From NCBI GenBank assembly GCA_017616575.1, contig JAFZXW010000169.1, positions 1 to 12,472 on the forward strand: a stretch of 12,472 nt of DNA. Reading direction: 5' to 3'. This document shows positions 5,982 to 12,472 of the stretch, in pieces. The translations under genes were made by a program, and so were the position numbers. This DNA comes from Candidatus Methanomethylophilaceae archaeon (GTDB taxonomy: Archaea; Thermoplasmatota; Thermoplasmata; Methanomassiliicoccales; Methanomethylophilaceae). The notes beneath the pieces were generated by a model. That model did not search any database and had not been told where the DNA came from. It was given only the letters and a program-made list of their open reading frames with translations. How positions within the stretch are numbered: position 1 is the first letter of the stretch; every line of letters begins with the position of its first letter.

Positions 5982-7390
5982 TGCAGTCTATGTGCATGAT
6001 GAAGGCGGAGGATTCTCAAGACTTTCTCCACAAGGCCGTCTGGAGGATGACCGACATGGGCGCCGAGTTCGCCGACGCCAAGTCCCAGACCGTCAGGAAC
6101 GTGGGCGTGAGCTCCATCAACGGGGAGCTGAGGCAGCTGGTCCGCAAGAGCACCGGCGGCGTGTGCCTGAGGGCCTGGAAAGACGGCAGGTGGGGGTACG
6201 GGACGGCGACGTCCTTCGACCCGGACCAGATAATGAAAGCGGCGGAGGACGCCGTCAGGAACGCCACCGGGGACGGCAGGCCCGGCACGGAGCTGGAGCC
6301 CTCCGTCGCGAGGAGGCACGAGCGCGCGCATGTGAAGATCCACCCGGACTCCGTCGGCATGGACGAGAAGATCTCCGCCGTCCTGGACCTCGACTCCGCC
6401 CAGGCGTTCGACTCCAGGGTGGTGAACCGTGCCGGGGCCTATTCGGAGGAGGTGAAGGAGAACATGCTCGTCAACTCCGCCGGGGCCGACCTTTCGTGGG
6501 AGGAGGTCCGCACGCTCTGCAGGGCGATGTCCGTGGCCGCGGACGGCGGCAGGATGGAGCAGTATTACGACGGCCCGGACAGCACCCTGGGCTTCGAGGT
6601 CGTGAGGGACGCGGACCTGGAAAGGATAGGGAGGACGGTCGCCGAGGAGGCGGTGAAGACCCTGTCCGCGGAGAGGGCGCCTTCCGGGGCATTGACCGTC
6701 ATATCCGACCCTATGGTCTCCGGCCTCTTGGCACACGAGGCCATGGGACACGCCTCCGAAGGCGACGAGATAACCAAGGGACGCTCGTTCCTCACCGGCG
6801 CCGTCGGGAGGAAGGTGGCTTCGGAGGTCATAACGATGTACGACAACGGCACAGTGCCCGGAGCCCACGGCTCGGTGCCCTTCGACGACGAGGGGACCCC
6901 TTCCAGCTGCACCAAGATCATCGACAAGGGGGTCTACGCCGGATACATGCACAGCCTGGAGACGGCCGCCCGCCTCGGATGCCGTCCCACCGGCAACGGC
7001 AGGGCCGAGAACTTCGGAAAGAGGACATGGGTCAGGATGACCAACACCTACTTCGGCCCCGGCGACTGGGAGAAGGACGACCTCATCGCAGATACCAGGA
7101 ATGGAATCCTCTGCGACAAGATGGTCAACGGCATGGAGGACCCTGTCGGAGGCTGCTTCGAGGCCAAATGCCTGAGGGGCTTCCTCATAGAGAACGGCGA
7201 GGTCACCAGGATGCTGCAGTCGTTCACGCTGACCGGGAGGTCCGTCGAGATCCTCTCGTCCGCCGACGCGCTGACCAAGGAGGTGATCCTCGACGGCGGG
7301 ATGTGCGGAAAAGGGATCGAGGACTGGGTGAGGGTGTCCTCTGGAGGCCCGTACATGCGCGCGAGGATGATCGTGGGGGGAGGGCAGTGA
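5978..7390 (+). CDS. tldD: TldD metalloprotease, catalytic subunit
   Basis: This 470-residue protein is the zinc-bearing subunit of the TldD/TldE protease, which in E. coli processes microcin B17 and degrades CcdA and unfolded peptides inside a closed heterodimer cavity. The zinc motif HEAMGH is at 253-258 within LLAHEAMGHASEGD. The third ligand is the Cys in GMCGKG (C443), equivalent to the C-terminal GTCGK of E. coli TldD. Other family stretches are visible (DDEGTPS and the GYMHSLETA region). The frame is open far upstream, but that part is a shadow of the M24 gene. ATG 5978 is chosen because it forms an ATGA overlap with the M24 stop and directly follows GGTGAT, a match to the archaeal anti-Shine-Dalgarno; ATG 5981 and later Met codons (5990, 5996) are alternatives. 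Its stop overlaps the tldE start. Confidence 0.93.
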   Translation: MMQSMCMMKAEDSQDFLHKAVWRMTDMGAEFADAKSQTVRNVGVSSINGELRQLVRKSTGGVCLRAWKDGRWGYGTATSFDPDQIMKAAEDAVRNATGDGRPGTELEPSVARRHERAHVKIHPDSVGMDEKISAVLDLDSAQAFDSRVVNRAGAYSEEVKENMLVNSAGADLSWEEVRTLCRAMSVAADGGRMEQYYDGPDSTLGFEVVRDADLERIGRTVAEEAVKTLSAERAPSGALTVISDPMVSGLLAHEAMGHASEGDEITKGRSFLTGAVGRKVASEVITMYDNGTVPGAHGSVPFDDEGTPSSCTKIIDKGVYAGYMHSLETAARLGCRPTGNGRAENFGKRTWVRMTNTYFGPGDWEKDDLIADTRNGILCDKMVNGMEDPVGGCFEAKCLRGFLIENGEVTRMLQSFTLTGRSVEILSSADALTKEVILDGGMCGKGIEDWVRVSSGGPYMRARMIVGGGQ

Positions 7391-8721
7391 GCGTCTACCC
7401 CGACGACAGGGCGATACAGGCCCTGAAGCGCTACGACCAGGCCGAGGTCTACGTCTCCGAGACCGTCGTCCGCACGGTCTACATCGACGGATCGAGGATA
7501 AGCAACGTCGAGACGAAGACGGACGCCGGCATGATGTTCCGCATGATCGACGGCAACAGGAGCGGGAAGTCGTCCGTCTCCCTGAACTCGGAAGGGGCGG
7601 TCCAGGACTGCCTGGACATGGCCGAGGCCGTGCTGTCCCGCTCTCCGGGGGCCAAATCTCCCAACAGCTACGCCTCCCCTGCCCAGGCCAGGATCGCGGC
7701 CCCGGACGTCTGGGACCGCAGGGTCGAGGAAGCGTCCGCGGAGGACCTGAGGGAGCTGGCCAGGCAGGTCATCGACAACTGCCGCGTCGACATCCCCAGG
7801 GCCCAGATACGCGTGTCCTGCACCGAGTCCCGCACCGTCAACGGCAACGGGGTGGACGTCGGGCACCGGAGCACCATGGTCTACGGGCATTTCACGTCCA
7901 TGACGAGGATCGACCATCCCGGGGAAGGGATGGAGACCTATCACGGGACCGGGCTGGACCTCGATCCCGCGAGGATCGGGGAGGAACTGTCCAGGAAGGC
8001 CGAGGCCGCCGCAGTGAGCAGGGAGTTCAAAGGCTCCGAGAAGCTGACGATGATGTTACCTCCGAGCGAGCTCGGGGACATGCTGCTGTCGTCCGTCGGA
8101 TCGGCCGTCAACGGCGAGAACCGGAAGTACGGGCGCACGATGTGGGCGCAGTCCCTGGGAGAGAAGGTCGCTTCCGACTCGTTGACGATCGTCGACGACC
8201 CCTCGTCCCCGGCGCCTCTTTCCTGCGTGTTCGACGACGAGGGCATCCCCGCGTACAGGAAGGCGGTGATAAGCGGCGGCGTGCTGGAAGGGTTCTTGAA
8301 CGACACCTTCTGCGGGGACAGCACCGGGAACGGCATGCGCAGGTCCAGCGTGGAGCCTCAAGGAGCCTACGACAGGACCCCTACGATAAAGCCCCTGAAC
8401 CTCGTGGTGAAGCCCGGGAGCATGTCCAAGGAGCGGATGATAGAGTCCATCGACCATGGCATATTGGTGGAGAAGTTCGCCTGGCCCGAGGCCGACGAGC
8501 TGACCGGCAGGTTCGGCCTCAACGTCAGGTGCGGCTATATGATCCGCAAGGGGGAGGTGGTCGGCACGGTGAACAACGCGCTCCTCATGGGCAACATGCT
8601 GGAAGCCGTGGCGAATATCGAGGCCATCGGAAACGACCCGGTACAGACAGGCGTCGCGACCGTGCCTTCCATGAGCTTCTCAGGCGTCGATCTGGTGGGG
8701 AACCGAGGCCTCGCAGCCTGA
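7387..8721 (+). CDS. tldE: TldE (PmbA-type) partner of TldD
   Basis: This 444-residue protein is the non-catalytic partner of TldD: it has the same fold but lacks the HExxxH and C-terminal Cys zinc ligands. Family features include an N-terminal strand-rich domain, SLGEKVASDSLTIVDDP (155-190 region of the second half), CVFDDEGIP, the GFLNDTF segment and the C-terminal NNALLMGNMLEAVANIEAIGNDP region that builds the dimer cavity. The start is GTG 7387: it overlaps the tldD stop in GTGA and follows a purine-rich GGGGGGAGGG run (7375-7384) that serves as Shine-Dalgarno. An apparent longer frame upstream is a shadow of tldD. Coupled translation suits a 1:1 heterodimer. The last 137 bp are also read on the other strand as the end of an ABC-transporter frame, so the two genes converge without a spacer. 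Confidence 0.92.
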   Translation: MSVYPDDRAIQALKRYDQAEVYVSETVVRTVYIDGSRISNVETKTDAGMMFRMIDGNRSGKSSVSLNSEGAVQDCLDMAEAVLSRSPGAKSPNSYASPAQARIAAPDVWDRRVEEASAEDLRELARQVIDNCRVDIPRAQIRVSCTESRTVNGNGVDVGHRSTMVYGHFTSMTRIDHPGEGMETYHGTGLDLDPARIGEELSRKAEAAAVSREFKGSEKLTMMLPPSELGDMLLSSVGSAVNGENRKYGRTMWAQSLGEKVASDSLTIVDDPSSPAPLSCVFDDEGIPAYRKAVISGGVLEGFLNDTFCGDSTGNGMRRSSVEPQGAYDRTPTIKPLNLVVKPGSMSKERMIESIDHGILVEKFAWPEADELTGRFGLNVRCGYMIRKGEVVGTVNNALLMGNMLEAVANIEAIGNDPVQTGVATVPSMSFSGVDLVGNRGLAA

Positions 8722-10387
8722 CGACGGCGTCCGCGGAGTCGATCACCGCTTTGTCGTGGGCGGTCATGATGACCGTCCGCCCGGCCATCGCCTTCCGGAG
8801 GCCGCCTAGGGCCTTGGAGCCGGTGCCCGGGTCCATCCCGGCGAAGGCCTCGTCCAGTATGACTATCTCAGGGTCCCCGAGCAGCGCCCGGGTGAGGGAT
8901 ATCATCCTCCGGTGGGCCAGGGAGATGCGCATGACGTCGTTCCCGACGCGCGTATCGTATCCGTCTGGGAGCGACTCTATGAAGGACGACAGGCCGGTCA
9001 TCGACGCCACCTCGTCCAGCCTCTCCTGGCTGATTTCCCTGTTGTAGACGACGTTCTCGCGCACCGTCCCTTCGAATATCCAAGGGTCCTGAAGGACTAT
9101 GGCCACCCTGGAGCTGATCATGCCGGCAGACATCTCCCCGACGTCGCATCCGTCGATGAGCACCTTTCCTGACCAAGGGTGGTAGAAGCCCATTATGAGG
9201 GAGGTCAGGGTGCTCTTCCCTGACCCGGTGCGGCCGGCGATCGCGGTCACGCTCCCGGGCTCCGCGTTGAAAGAGAGGGAGCGGATGACCGGCTTGCCCT
9301 CGGTGTAGCCGAAAGTGACGTCGCGGAATTCCAGGCGCCCGCGCCCGCCCTCCACTTGGAAGTCCTCGTGGGAGGGGGCCTCCTCCGAACCTAGGAAGTC
9401 CAGTATCCTCTTCATGGAGTCGACGTCGGTCCTGAGCGAGTCGTACATCGCTGAAAGCCCAAGCATCGGCTTGTTGATCATCCTGACGTACACCATGAAC
9501 GAGAGGAACATCCCCGGGTCCAGGGTTCCCCTGGCCATCATCACCGTACCGTTGAGCACGGTGAACACGTAGCCCAGGTTGACCATCATCCAAGTCAGCG
9601 GCCCTATGGCCCCGGACCTCGTCCGGCTTCTGATGAACGCTTTCGTGAACTCGGCGTTGGCGTCCTCGAAGTCTTTAACGACCGATTCCTCCAGGCGCTC
9701 GGTCTTCATCGTCCTGTGGCCGGAGACTATGTCGCTCATCTTCGTGTTCAGCCCCTCCATCAGGTCCAGCTGCAGCCTGAAATCCTTCGTGGACATCCTG
9801 GTTATCCGCTTGGAGGCCAGGGCCGACACCGGGAGCACTATCAGGTAGGTCAGGAACAGGAGGGGCGACGTGACCAGCATCATGACCCCGACTATGGCTA
9901 TCATCGTCCCCCAGGCGAAGAACCCTATGTAGTCGGTGGAAAGCATCCTGCCGATGGAAGGGATCCAAGTGGATATCATGGGGGTGAACTCGCCGTCGGA
10001 CATGGTGTCCAGGCGCGACACCGGCACCCGCATCATCTTGAGGTTCAGGTCCCTCCTGAGCCTGCGCGTGATGCTGAGGGAGAACAGGGTGGCCTTCCTG
10101 GCGGAGAAGGCGGAGGCCGTCGCCCATATGGCCAGCATGACGATGACGGCGACCAGCAGCATGAAAGTGAATTGAGGGTCCTTGTCGCTGTCCGGATAGA
10201 ATTCCAGGTTTATGATCTCGTTCAGGAATTTACCGCAGACGTACGGCACGAACGACACCACCACGGTGGCGACCACGTATATGGAGGCGTAAAGGTGCAG
10301 CTTCCTGACGTCGGCCCCTATGTACCTCTCCAGGCGCCTCAGGGATGCGACGTTCCTGATCTCGGACCAGGCGCTCCTTACGCCCAT
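8585..10387 (-). CDS. ABC exporter half-subunit with intact Walker motifs and degenerate signature
   Basis: A 600-residue type IV (exporter-fold) half-transporter with about six membrane segments (roughly 32-52, 74-94, 152-173, 175-191, 262-282, 290-308) and a C-terminal nucleotide-binding domain. A-loop Tyr361, Walker A GRTGSGKST (385-393), Q-loop Q433 (VLQDPWIFEG), Walker B IVILDE with catalytic E513, and H-loop H544 are all intact. The signature LSGGQ is replaced by ISLAH (488-492). It pairs with the upstream subunit, whose defects are complementary. Start: ATG 10387 follows GGGAGG (10401-10396) at 8 nt and overlaps the upstream stop by 10 bp. The domain would naturally end near residue 560 (VVRLRG). 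The remaining 40 residues, rich in Arg, Ser and Pro, are antisense to tldE and may not be a real domain. Substrate unknown. Confidence 0.9.
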   Translation of the reverse strand: MGVRSAWSEIRNVASLRRLERYIGADVRKLHLYASIYVVATVVVSFVPYVCGKFLNEIINLEFYPDSDKDPQFTFMLLVAVIVMLAIWATASAFSARKATLFSLSITRRLRRDLNLKMMRVPVSRLDTMSDGEFTPMISTWIPSIGRMLSTDYIGFFAWGTMIAIVGVMMLVTSPLLFLTYLIVLPVSALASKRITRMSTKDFRLQLDLMEGLNTKMSDIVSGHRTMKTERLEESVVKDFEDANAEFTKAFIRSRTRSGAIGPLTWMMVNLGYVFTVLNGTVMMARGTLDPGMFLSFMVYVRMINKPMLGLSAMYDSLRTDVDSMKRILDFLGSEEAPSHEDFQVEGGRGRLEFRDVTFGYTEGKPVIRSLSFNAEPGSVTAIAGRTGSGKSTLTSLIMGFYHPWSGKVLIDGCDVGEMSAGMISSRVAIVLQDPWIFEGTVRENVVYNREISQERLDEVASMTGLSSFIESLPDGYDTRVGNDVMRISLAHRRMISLTRALLGDPEIVILDEAFAGMDPGTGSKALGGLRKAMAGRTVIMTAHDKAVIDSADAVVRLRGLGSPPDRRLRSSWKARSRRLSVPGRFRWPRYSPRLPACCP

Positions 10388-12054
10388 GTCCCGAGCCTCC
10401 CTTTGAGCTCGTCGCGGCGGGTCCCGTCTTCCGCCACGGTCCCGCCGTCCATGATGATGACCCTGTCCGACGCTTCCGCGGTGGAGAGGTCGTGCATGAC
10501 GAAGAGCACCGTGCCGGAGCATCTCTCCTTTATGGCGGCCAGGGCCTTGGCGCGGGACTCCAGGTCGAGGGAGAAGAAGCAGTCGTCGAACACGTGGACG
10601 CCGGCCGGGTTGAGGATGCATCTGGCTATGGCCACGAGCTGTCTCTGCCCCCCGGAAAGGCACCCTCTCCAATCGCTTATCTCGGACCTCAGCCCGTCCG
10701 GAAGGGACTCCACCGCCTCGTCCAGCCCTAGAAGCCTGCAGATGTCCATCACTTCCTCTTCGCCGTGCTCTCCGCGGGGATCGATGCTGCAGCTCAGGGG
10801 GCCCCTGAGAAGCACCAGCGAGTTCCCGCAGTATGCCACGGCCGCGCGGAGGGACCTCGGGTCGGTCGCGGACACGTCCATGCCGAGGACCTCCATCCTC
10901 CCGGAGGAGAACGACGAGAAGCCCAGCATGATCGACACGAACTCGGACTCCCCGCACCCGTTCGGCCCCGCGAGGGTCACGGTCTCGCCGCGCCCGACCT
11001 CGAAGGTGACGCCTTTCAAGGCCCTGCCGTCGGAGGACACGAGCCCTTCGACCTTGATCGCGGGGCCGTCGTCGCCAGGGGAGGCGGAGCTCCTTCCCAA
11101 GGTCCCGCCGTGGCATGCATGGATGAGGTCCAGGATGTTCCCGATGCAGGAGAAGGCCCGCGGGGTGTTGAGGCAGAGGAACGGTATCACGGACATGGTG
11201 CCGACGATGTACGCGGTGTACTGCATGAACATCATGAGGTCCACGAAGACGGTGCTCTCATGGTAGGTCAAGGAGGCCACTGCGTACGCGGACACCACCA
11301 TGAGCCAGACGGACGCGGTCGCCAGGACCGGGAGGAGGCAGAACCTCATCGATATCTCCGTGGTGGTCTTCCCGAACATGGCGCTGACCTCCTCGAACCT
11401 GTCCTTCTCGTACTCGAGCCCGTCGTAAGCGCGGATCATGCGTCCGCCTGGGATCTTCTCCCTCAGAATCGAATTCATTCTGTCCATGTGGGACATCTGC
11501 TTCTTGTAAAGGGGGTAGATGCGCCTGGCGAGGAGGTATGTGACGACGCACACGGCTATGAAGACCACCAGCAGCGCCGCCCCCATGTTCACGTTCAGCC
11601 TGAACGTCCCGTATAGCAGCGCCGCCATCAGGAACGGCATGGGGAGGTAGGACCGCAGGCACTCGTAGAGGTAGTCGTGGACAATCTTCACGTCCCCGCT
11701 CAGGACGGTTATCGCGCGAGTGGAGCTCCATCCCGCCGATGATATGTCGTCCAGCTCCATCACCGTCCGCATAACGTCGTTGCGGAGGTCCGCCGCGATG
11801 GACGACGAGATCCGGGACGCTATGTGCGAGGTGATGGCGATGACGATGGAGAAGCTCGCGGTGAGCCCCAGCAGGAGGGCCCCGTAATAGAGGACGACGT
11901 CGGTGTCCCCGCCCTCGCTGGTCAGAAGAGGGCTGAGGAGCTCGATCATCCCGACTTGGAACGCGACGCCGGCTATATGCAGCATCACGATGAGGAGGAT
12001 TCTCTCGTCGTGCGGCTTTATGTAAGGCCAGAGGGAGCGCTCGGAGCGTCTCAT
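10378..12054 (-). CDS. ABC exporter half-subunit with degenerate Walker A/B and intact signature
   Basis: A 558-residue half-transporter with the exporter fold: about six membrane segments (roughly 18-40, 55-78, 136-152, 157-177, 240-262, 270-293) and a nucleotide-binding domain from about 332. The signature LSGGQRQ (466-472) and H-loop H521 (FVMHDLS) are canonical. Walker A reads GPNGCGESE (363-371), with Glu369 (GAG, 10950-10948) where the catalytic-site Lys belongs. Walker B is VHVFDD (486-491), with Asp491 in place of the catalytic Glu, and the Q-loop lacks Gln (YCGNS). No A-loop Tyr is evident. This subunit should bind ATP poorly at its own Walker site but supply the signature to its partner. 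The start ATG 12054 overlaps the upstream stop in ATGA; its stop overlaps the next gene by 10 bp. The operon has no substrate-identifying gene. Confidence 0.92.
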   Translation of the reverse strand: MRRSERSLWPYIKPHDERILLIVMLHIAGVAFQVGMIELLSPLLTSEGGDTDVVLYYGALLLGLTASFSIVIAITSHIASRISSSIAADLRNDVMRTVMELDDISSAGWSSTRAITVLSGDVKIVHDYLYECLRSYLPMPFLMAALLYGTFRLNVNMGAALLVVFIAVCVVTYLLARRIYPLYKKQMSHMDRMNSILREKIPGGRMIRAYDGLEYEKDRFEEVSAMFGKTTTEISMRFCLLPVLATASVWLMVVSAYAVASLTYHESTVFVDLMMFMQYTAYIVGTMSVIPFLCLNTPRAFSCIGNILDLIHACHGGTLGRSSASPGDDGPAIKVEGLVSSDGRALKGVTFEVGRGETVTLAGPNGCGESEFVSIMLGFSSFSSGRMEVLGMDVSATDPRSLRAAVAYCGNSLVLLRGPLSCSIDPRGEHGEEEVMDICRLLGLDEAVESLPDGLRSEISDWRGCLSGGQRQLVAIARCILNPAGVHVFDDCFFSLDLESRAKALAAIKERCSGTVLFVMHDLSTAEASDRVIIMDGGTVAEDGTRRDELKGRLGTWA

Positions 12055-12434
12055 CGGAGCACCGGGGAGAGGGTTATCCTCTGCCGGTCCCCGATGTCGT
12101 CCATGCGGGAGCAGTCTCCGGCCATCTTTCCGATCTTGATGACGGGGTAGGGCGCGACAGGCTTCCCGTCCTCTCCGCTGAGCGGGGTGGGCCCGAAGAA
12201 GACGCAGAACGCGCCCGGTCCGGGCCAGTAGGCGATGTCCCCGGTCTCCAGCTCCGTGACGCGCCCTTCCTTGGGCATTATGGCGTCCAGAGGGAGCTCG
12301 CAGTACATCATTCCGCCCAGCATGTTGGTCTCGAGGGTGGCCGGAGGGGCGAGCCAGATGGCGTTGGATATGTCGGAGCCGTCAAGGTCCCCCAAGAACT
12401 CCCCCGCCGCGCTCCGTATGGAGATCCTGCTCAC
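12051..12434 (-). CDS. Cyclophilin-like (TM1367/DUF369-type) small protein
   Basis: A 127-residue soluble protein of the prokaryotic cyclophilin-like beta-barrel family (Pfam Cyclophil_like, TM1367-type, by memory). The signature stretch is GDIAYWPGPGAFCVFFGPTP (65-84), and the N-terminal pattern SAAGEFLGDLDGSDISNAIWLAPP is also typical. The family lacks proven peptidyl-prolyl isomerase activity in most members and its role is not known. The start is GTG 12434, preceded by a purine-rich GGGGGAAGGAAGG and overlapping an upstream TGA in GTGA. Its stop overlaps the first ABC subunit in ATGA, so the two are translationally coupled. Context suggests a chaperone-like or ligand-binding accessory to the transporter, but that is inference. 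Confidence 0.8.
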   Translation of the reverse strand: MSRISIRSAAGEFLGDLDGSDISNAIWLAPPATLETNMLGGMMYCELPLDAIMPKEGRVTELETGDIAYWPGPGAFCVFFGPTPLSGEDGKPVAPYPVIKIGKMAGDCSRMDDIGDRQRITLSPVLR

Positions 12435-12472
12435 CCTTCCTTCCCCCTTGAAATCACTTCTTCCTTTCGAAG
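12431..12472 (-). CDS. 3' end of an unidentified upstream gene (partial)
   Basis: Reading leftward from the window edge, 13 codons (LRKEEVISRGKEG) end in a TGA at 12433-12431. That TGA overlaps the GTG start of the cyclophilin-like gene in a GTGA arrangement, the same 4-bp coupling seen at other junctions here. The charged Lys/Glu-rich tail looks like a normal protein C-terminus. It is too short to identify. If real, the ABC operon begins outside the window. Confidence 0.45.
   Translation of the reverse strand, partial: LRKEEVISRGKEG

Noticed and set aside
5992..7386. Long plus-strand frame before tldE suggesting a 909-residue protein
   Set aside because: It is an out-of-frame reading of tldD; the GTG at 7387 with a strong Shine-Dalgarno and GTGA overlap is the natural start.
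1..12472. CRISPR array, transposase or phage gene
   Set aside because: No regularly spaced repeats, terminal inverted repeats or recognisable mobile-element proteins were found by eye.

Overview
The window looks like chromosomal DNA of a GC-rich archaeon, most plausibly a member of Thermoplasmatota, with Methanomassiliicoccales-type methanogens as the best guess. The evidence is an archaeal tRNA-Glu(UUC) gene without an encoded CCA, an archease gene, a dedicated L-aspartate dehydrogenase (NadX), a paired TldD/TldE, a HAD-like protein of a family I associate with methanogens and their relatives, and TATA-like boxes 24-27 nt upstream of transcription-unit starts that have no Shine-Dalgarno sequence. 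The lineage call is inference. I recognise no phage, transposon, CRISPR array or plasmid feature, and the gene content is mostly housekeeping.

Layout. Positions 1-653 hold the 3' end of a gene with strong codon bias, perhaps for a secreted or surface protein, followed by a GC hairpin terminator candidate (685-708). A tRNA-Glu gene (753-825, +) with its own TATA box comes next. It collides with a leftward group (3199 to 779, -): archease, a PurN-like formyltransferase, and a HAD-like protein whose last 15 codons are antisense to the tRNA. Divergent from archease, a rightward series runs from 3271 to 8721: an HD-domain hydrolase, NadX, an M24 Xaa-Pro-type peptidase, TldD and TldE. The last three overlap by 4 bp at each junction. 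From the right edge a leftward operon (12472 to 8585, -) carries the tail of an unidentified gene, a cyclophilin-like small protein and two ABC-transporter half-subunits. It converges on tldE, and the two 3' ends overlap.

How the genes work together. M24 peptidase, TldD and TldE form a translationally coupled peptide-degradation module. The two ABC half-transporters form a heterodimer with complementary defects: the upstream subunit has a ruined Walker A (Lys to Glu) and an altered Walker B but an intact LSGGQ, and the downstream subunit has intact Walker A and B but a ruined signature (ISLAH). When paired, one ATP site is fully canonical and the other is broken on both faces.

The main oddities are this extreme ABC asymmetry, the antisense overlap of a protein-coding 3' end with tRNA-Glu, an archease reading frame without its expected stop codon (a CGA stands where a TGA would close the protein), and a HAD-like protein that appears to have lost its nucleophilic aspartate. 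I see no clearly undescribed multi-gene system. The ABC pair and the C-terminal extensions are what I would look at first.
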